A DNA stretch of 64,000 nt from Prevotella sp. (GTDB lineage Bacteria > Bacteroidota > Bacteroidia > Bacteroidales > Bacteroidaceae): the NCBI GenBank assembly GCA_017557405.1, contig JAFYYV010000047.1, forward strand, positions 1-64,000, read 5' to 3'. Positions 61,637-64,000 of this stretch are shown one piece after another. Each line of letters opens with the position of its first letter. Positions within the stretch are counted from its first letter, which is position 1. The position numbers and the translations under genes are program-made. The notes below the pieces were generated by a model. The model was not told the DNA's origin and did not search any database. It saw nothing but the letters and a program-made list of their open reading frames with translations.

Positions 61637-61966
61637 CTAGTATTCTCTCATGAATTCTCGCATCAGTCCCTTTTGAACAGTTTTATATTGTTGTGTCCAT
61701 TCTGAGTTCCCTTCAATATTGTCCTCGTAAAAATGAGTGATGCAGTCAATTGCCTTATCAATAGTACTTGCTGCAATAGGAGTCTGAAATCCCATTGCAT
61801 TCATTAGGCCGAAACTTAGAAATTCTGCGCACTCAGGTACATTCATCAGCGTTTTCACTTTCCGTACATACGCCTTAAACTCCTCATCTTTCGCCTTCTG
61901 CTCCAATACCTCCAGGAAGATGTCGGCAAGAGTAAGCGGACGTGTATCAGAATTATCACTCTCCAT
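61637..61966 (-). CDS. hypothetical protein, last gene of the RloB operon
   Basis: A 109-residue soluble, mostly helical acidic protein (MESDNSDTRPLTLADIFLEV). No family is recognised. It lies 8 bp after the DUF4145-like gene on the same strand, so it is probably in the same operon; helical partner proteins of this size are common in defence or regulation units, which is inference. Confidence 0.6.
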   Translation of the reverse strand: MESDNSDTRPLTLADIFLEVLEQKAKDEEFKAYVRKVKTLMNVPECAEFLSFGLMNAMGFQTPIAASTIDKAIDCITHFYEDNIEGNSEWTQQYKTVQKGLMREFMREY

Positions 61967-61974
61967 GTCGCAAT

Positions 61975-62703
61975 TTACTTTTTAATATTTGAACGAAACA
62001 ATAATTCTTCTATTATAACCCTATATTCTGTTATAACCTCATCAATATATTGCTTTTTGGTCGTATATTGAATTTTATGAGCGGACAAGTTTCCTAACTC
62101 TCGGATTTTGTTCAAAGAATCCTTTGTCTGCTTTTGTAGATTAAACCTCTTTTTATCTATAATATCCTTGATTATTACATTCAAATTCTTGTACCCCTTT
62201 TCTTCTACAATTTCATCAGACAATCCGTTTGCCTCATAAGTATGTATTAAAAGAATTTCCATGAGCCTTCGCATCAATACTGCACACCCATCAAAAATAT
62301 TATTTTCGTATGAGGCATTAACCTGTTTCGCCAATGATTCTATATAGCCTCTCGTATTAGAATATAGCGATAGAGGAAGAATCATTTCGTTACATACTAT
62401 TTCTTCTGACGGCTGTAACAAATAACTAAACTCTTGATCTAAAGTCTCAATAAGTTTTCTGGAAGGACGATAACCTGTACGCTCCGTTAAGATATCTTTA
62501 CTTTTTCTCAAAGCATCTTTCAAACGGGTAGAATTATACTTAGACAAGTGTGCATCTACAAAATACTGATTTATATGCTCTATAGTACACGACTCAGTTT
62601 CGTGCAACTTATAATGTAGCCACACGAAACTAATTGCTTGCTCTGATTTCAATTTGAATTTATCGCAGATCGCTGAAAGAAGAGAATCCTTATTATTACT
62701 CAT
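61975..62703 (-). CDS. DUF4145/HEPN-like helical protein
   Basis: A 242-residue soluble protein. The C-terminal half resembles the DUF4145/HEPN-type helical fold: ILLIHTYEANGLSDE, then LNKIRELGNLSAH, an R-x7-H motif close to the R-x4-6-H of HEPN ribonucleases, then an Asp/Glu-rich helix. It overlaps the winged-helix gene by 4 bp. It may be an effector RNase or an adaptor; that is inference. Confidence 0.62.
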   Translation of the reverse strand: MSNNKDSLLSAICDKFKLKSEQAISFVWLHYKLHETESCTIEHINQYFVDAHLSKYNSTRLKDALRKSKDILTERTGYRPSRKLIETLDQEFSYLLQPSEEIVCNEMILPLSLYSNTRGYIESLAKQVNASYENNIFDGCAVLMRRLMEILLIHTYEANGLSDEIVEEKGYKNLNVIIKDIIDKKRFNLQKQTKDSLNKIRELGNLSAHKIQYTTKKQYIDEVITEYRVIIEELLFRSNIKK

Positions 62704-63284
62704 TTCTTAGTTTTATTCTTTTGTTTCTTTTTCGAAACACTTGTTGAACGTCCTTCTGCAATTGCTTTCACTTGTTCAACACCAGCAGGAGTAAGGGCAT
62801 AAGAAGAACTATTGGGGGCTGTTATATAGGATCTTTTAATAAGGGCATTAATATTGGATGTAACATTCTTCCGTCTAGAATCAGAATACACCTTATTATT
62901 TCTATACGCCTCAACCACTTCCGAACGATTTATCGGATTCTGGTTACCATTGGACATTTTATAAAGTATCAATAATAGAATATCAGTTTCTGACTTAGTA
63001 TATTGTTTCGTCACTAACTCGTATACTGACGGTATCGTATCTATGACCTCACATTCATCTGAAGACTGTTCCAGGAAATCCGTCTTACAAGTCAATTGAT
63101 TAGATTGACTTACAGGAACTGAGGATGGATTAGTAACAAAAGTATCTCCAATATTAATTAGATTGTACTTTATCAACAAATAGTGAATAACCCTCTTCTT
63201 GGTCTCATCATCTAATTTTGAAAGAGCTTTCGAACATTTAGCCAATGCCTCGAACTCCAATTCGTCATTATCAATTTCTGCCAT
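62700..63284 (-). CDS. winged-helix protein with basic tail
   Basis: A 194-residue soluble protein. A winged-helix-like part (about 105-180: ETDILLLILYKMSNGNQNPI, then SNINALIKRSYITAP and YALTPAGVEQVKAI) is followed by a Lys-rich tail (SKKKQKNKTKK) likely to touch nucleic acid. It lies 42 bp downstream of the rloB-like gene and overlaps the DUF4145-like gene by 4 bp. It could regulate the operon or guide an effector to DNA. Confidence 0.65.
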   Translation of the reverse strand: MAEIDNDELEFEALAKCSKALSKLDDETKKRVIHYLLIKYNLINIGDTFVTNPSSVPVSQSNQLTCKTDFLEQSSDECEVIDTIPSVYELVTKQYTKSETDILLLILYKMSNGNQNPINRSEVVEAYRNNKVYSDSRRKNVTSNINALIKRSYITAPNSSSYALTPAGVEQVKAIAEGRSTSVSKKKQKNKTKK

Positions 63285-63326
63285 AGATCTTAATGTTTAA
63301 TGAAAATTCTACTTAATTATAGATAA

Positions 63327-63938
63327 CTATATCTTCTTCTTTTTTAATAGCTCTATCATATTTCCTAGCTGAGAATATGTACATTCTCTTTCTGTCGTTT
63401 CAATGGACTTGCAAGATCGTTCCGAATTTGCAATGGCATTATCCAATGATCCGCCTTTCTTTATAAAATATTGATGCAATGGATGACGTGCAAAAAACTT
63501 TTGCTCTTTTATGTAACCACATTCTTTATTCAAATCTTTCACTACATCATCCGAGCATATGTATTCTTTTGTGGTATATTTGAAATAATACAAGAAAAAC
63601 AATTCTGTACATCTTTCTGTCTCAAAGAACTTAACTTCACAGTTAATTCCCTTTTTTACTTTTACAACAGGTTTGCGATATTTCCTTTTTAAATTCTCAT
63701 AATCGGTTTTTTCCTTACCTTCTTTTTTGTTATCCATATCTATAACACAAAACACCTTCGAATAACCTTCAGAAACAGCCAATTCTATGCGTTTTTGCAA
63801 TTCCTTAATACTTGAATGTTTCGGCATTTTTGGCTCAATGTTTTGCAAAGAAAGATATTCGTCTTTTAGAGAGTTCAAATAAAAACACTCTGTTGGCCCT
63901 TCGCCTAAGATAATAATAGCATCCTTTAACTTTCCCAT
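63327..63938 (-). CDS. RloB-like TOPRIM protein
   Basis: A 203-residue protein of the RloB family: the TOPRIM glutamate in GEGPTE (E13) and the D67-x-D69 pair in CVIDMDNK form the metal site. RloB is usually encoded with an AAA ATPase (RloA), a pair reminiscent of OLD and PARIS-type ATPase/TOPRIM defence systems. Its ATG lies 9 bp after the stop of an upstream partial gene that could be that ATPase. Confidence 0.8.
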   Translation of the reverse strand: MGKLKDAIIILGEGPTECFYLNSLKDEYLSLQNIEPKMPKHSSIKELQKRIELAVSEGYSKVFCVIDMDNKKEGKEKTDYENLKRKYRKPVVKVKKGINCEVKFFETERCTELFFLYYFKYTTKEYICSDDVVKDLNKECGYIKEQKFFARHPLHQYFIKKGGSLDNAIANSERSCKSIETTERECTYSQLGNMIELLKKKKI

Positions 63939-63947
63939 AGTCGAACA

Positions 63948-64000
63948 TCAATCTAAGTCAATAAAGGGAGAACCTAATTCTGGTTTTGCACCTAATCTTC
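63948..64000 (-). CDS. C-terminal end of an upstream gene, possibly RloA-type ATPase
   Basis: The minus strand reads RLGAKPELGSPFIDLD to a TGA at 63948-63950, 9 bp before the rloB-like ATG. The position is where the AAA ATPase partner of RloB is expected. The fragment itself is too short to identify. Confidence 0.45.
   Translation of the reverse strand, partial: RLGAKPELGSPFIDLD

Overview
The window looks like a Bacteroidales chromosome, most likely Prevotellaceae. The evidence is the SusC/SusD pair and other TonB-dependent receptors, many SpII-type lipoproteins, promoters of the form TTTG-N19/20-TAnnTTTG, a BspA-like surface protein with a Prevotella-type C-terminus, a one-piece pyruvate:ferredoxin oxidoreductase, and the VapE/DUF4248/HU/smalltalk/amidase module. 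No rRNA or CRISPR array was seen; one tRNA (Arg, anticodon TCT) is present.

Layout. (1) 1-1.8 kb: three unrecognised small genes of mobile-element type, then a non-coding stretch with inverted and iteron-like repeats. (2) 1.8-4.3 kb: a promoter and three overlapping genes (winged-helix protein, AbiEii-like nucleotidyltransferase, metallophosphoesterase), a possible toxin-antitoxin or defence unit. (3) 4.7-5.3 kb: AT-rich non-coding DNA with GTCCC hairpins; a related element recurs at 27.6-27.95 kb. (4) 5.4-27.2 kb: a large, mostly minus-strand sulfur locus. It holds a LuxR-type regulator, an O-acetylhomoserine sulfhydrylase-like enzyme, a cysteine desulfurase with an N-terminal extension, a family 2 encapsulin shell with a cyclic-nucleotide-binding insert, TusA-like and DsrE-like carriers, a DAACS symporter, TonB receptors and lipoproteins, SusC/SusD, an HMA protein, an esterase, an ATP-grasp enzyme, and a JAMM peptidase/E1/ThiS-like trio. 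Five promoters in this locus carry the same palindromic operator, always exactly 45 bp upstream of the -7 box, so much of the locus probably forms one regulon.

(5) 28-41.7 kb: ordinary chromosome genes (DUF4923 lipoprotein, GH51 arabinofuranosidase, BASS transporter, S41 peptidase, BspA-like protein, tRNA-Arg, ATP-grasp-like protein, AAA ATPase). (6) 41.8-45.4 kb: nifJ, followed by a DNA methylase remnant. (7) 45.8-57.2 kb: a predicted secreted-peptide locus. It has a TPR membrane lipoprotein, a DUF3244 protein, a VKOR-thioredoxin fusion, an 81-residue double-glycine precursor with six cysteines and a Ser/Gly tract, an outer-membrane barrel protein, two paralogous GT25-like glycosyltransferases, a C39-peptidase ABC exporter and a short HlyD-like adaptor. 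(8) 57.2-61.5 kb: a frameshifted HTH gene and the stereotyped VapE-DUF4248-HU-smalltalk-amidase module. (9) 61.6-64 kb: a minus-strand operon with a RloB-like TOPRIM protein, a partial upstream gene (possibly its ATPase), a winged-helix protein and a DUF4145/HEPN-like protein, probably defence related.

The strongest leads are the sulfur regulon with its encapsulin and its ThiS-like carrier that ends in extra residues after the glycines, and the peptide locus, which combines oxidative folding, glycosyltransferases and C39 export.
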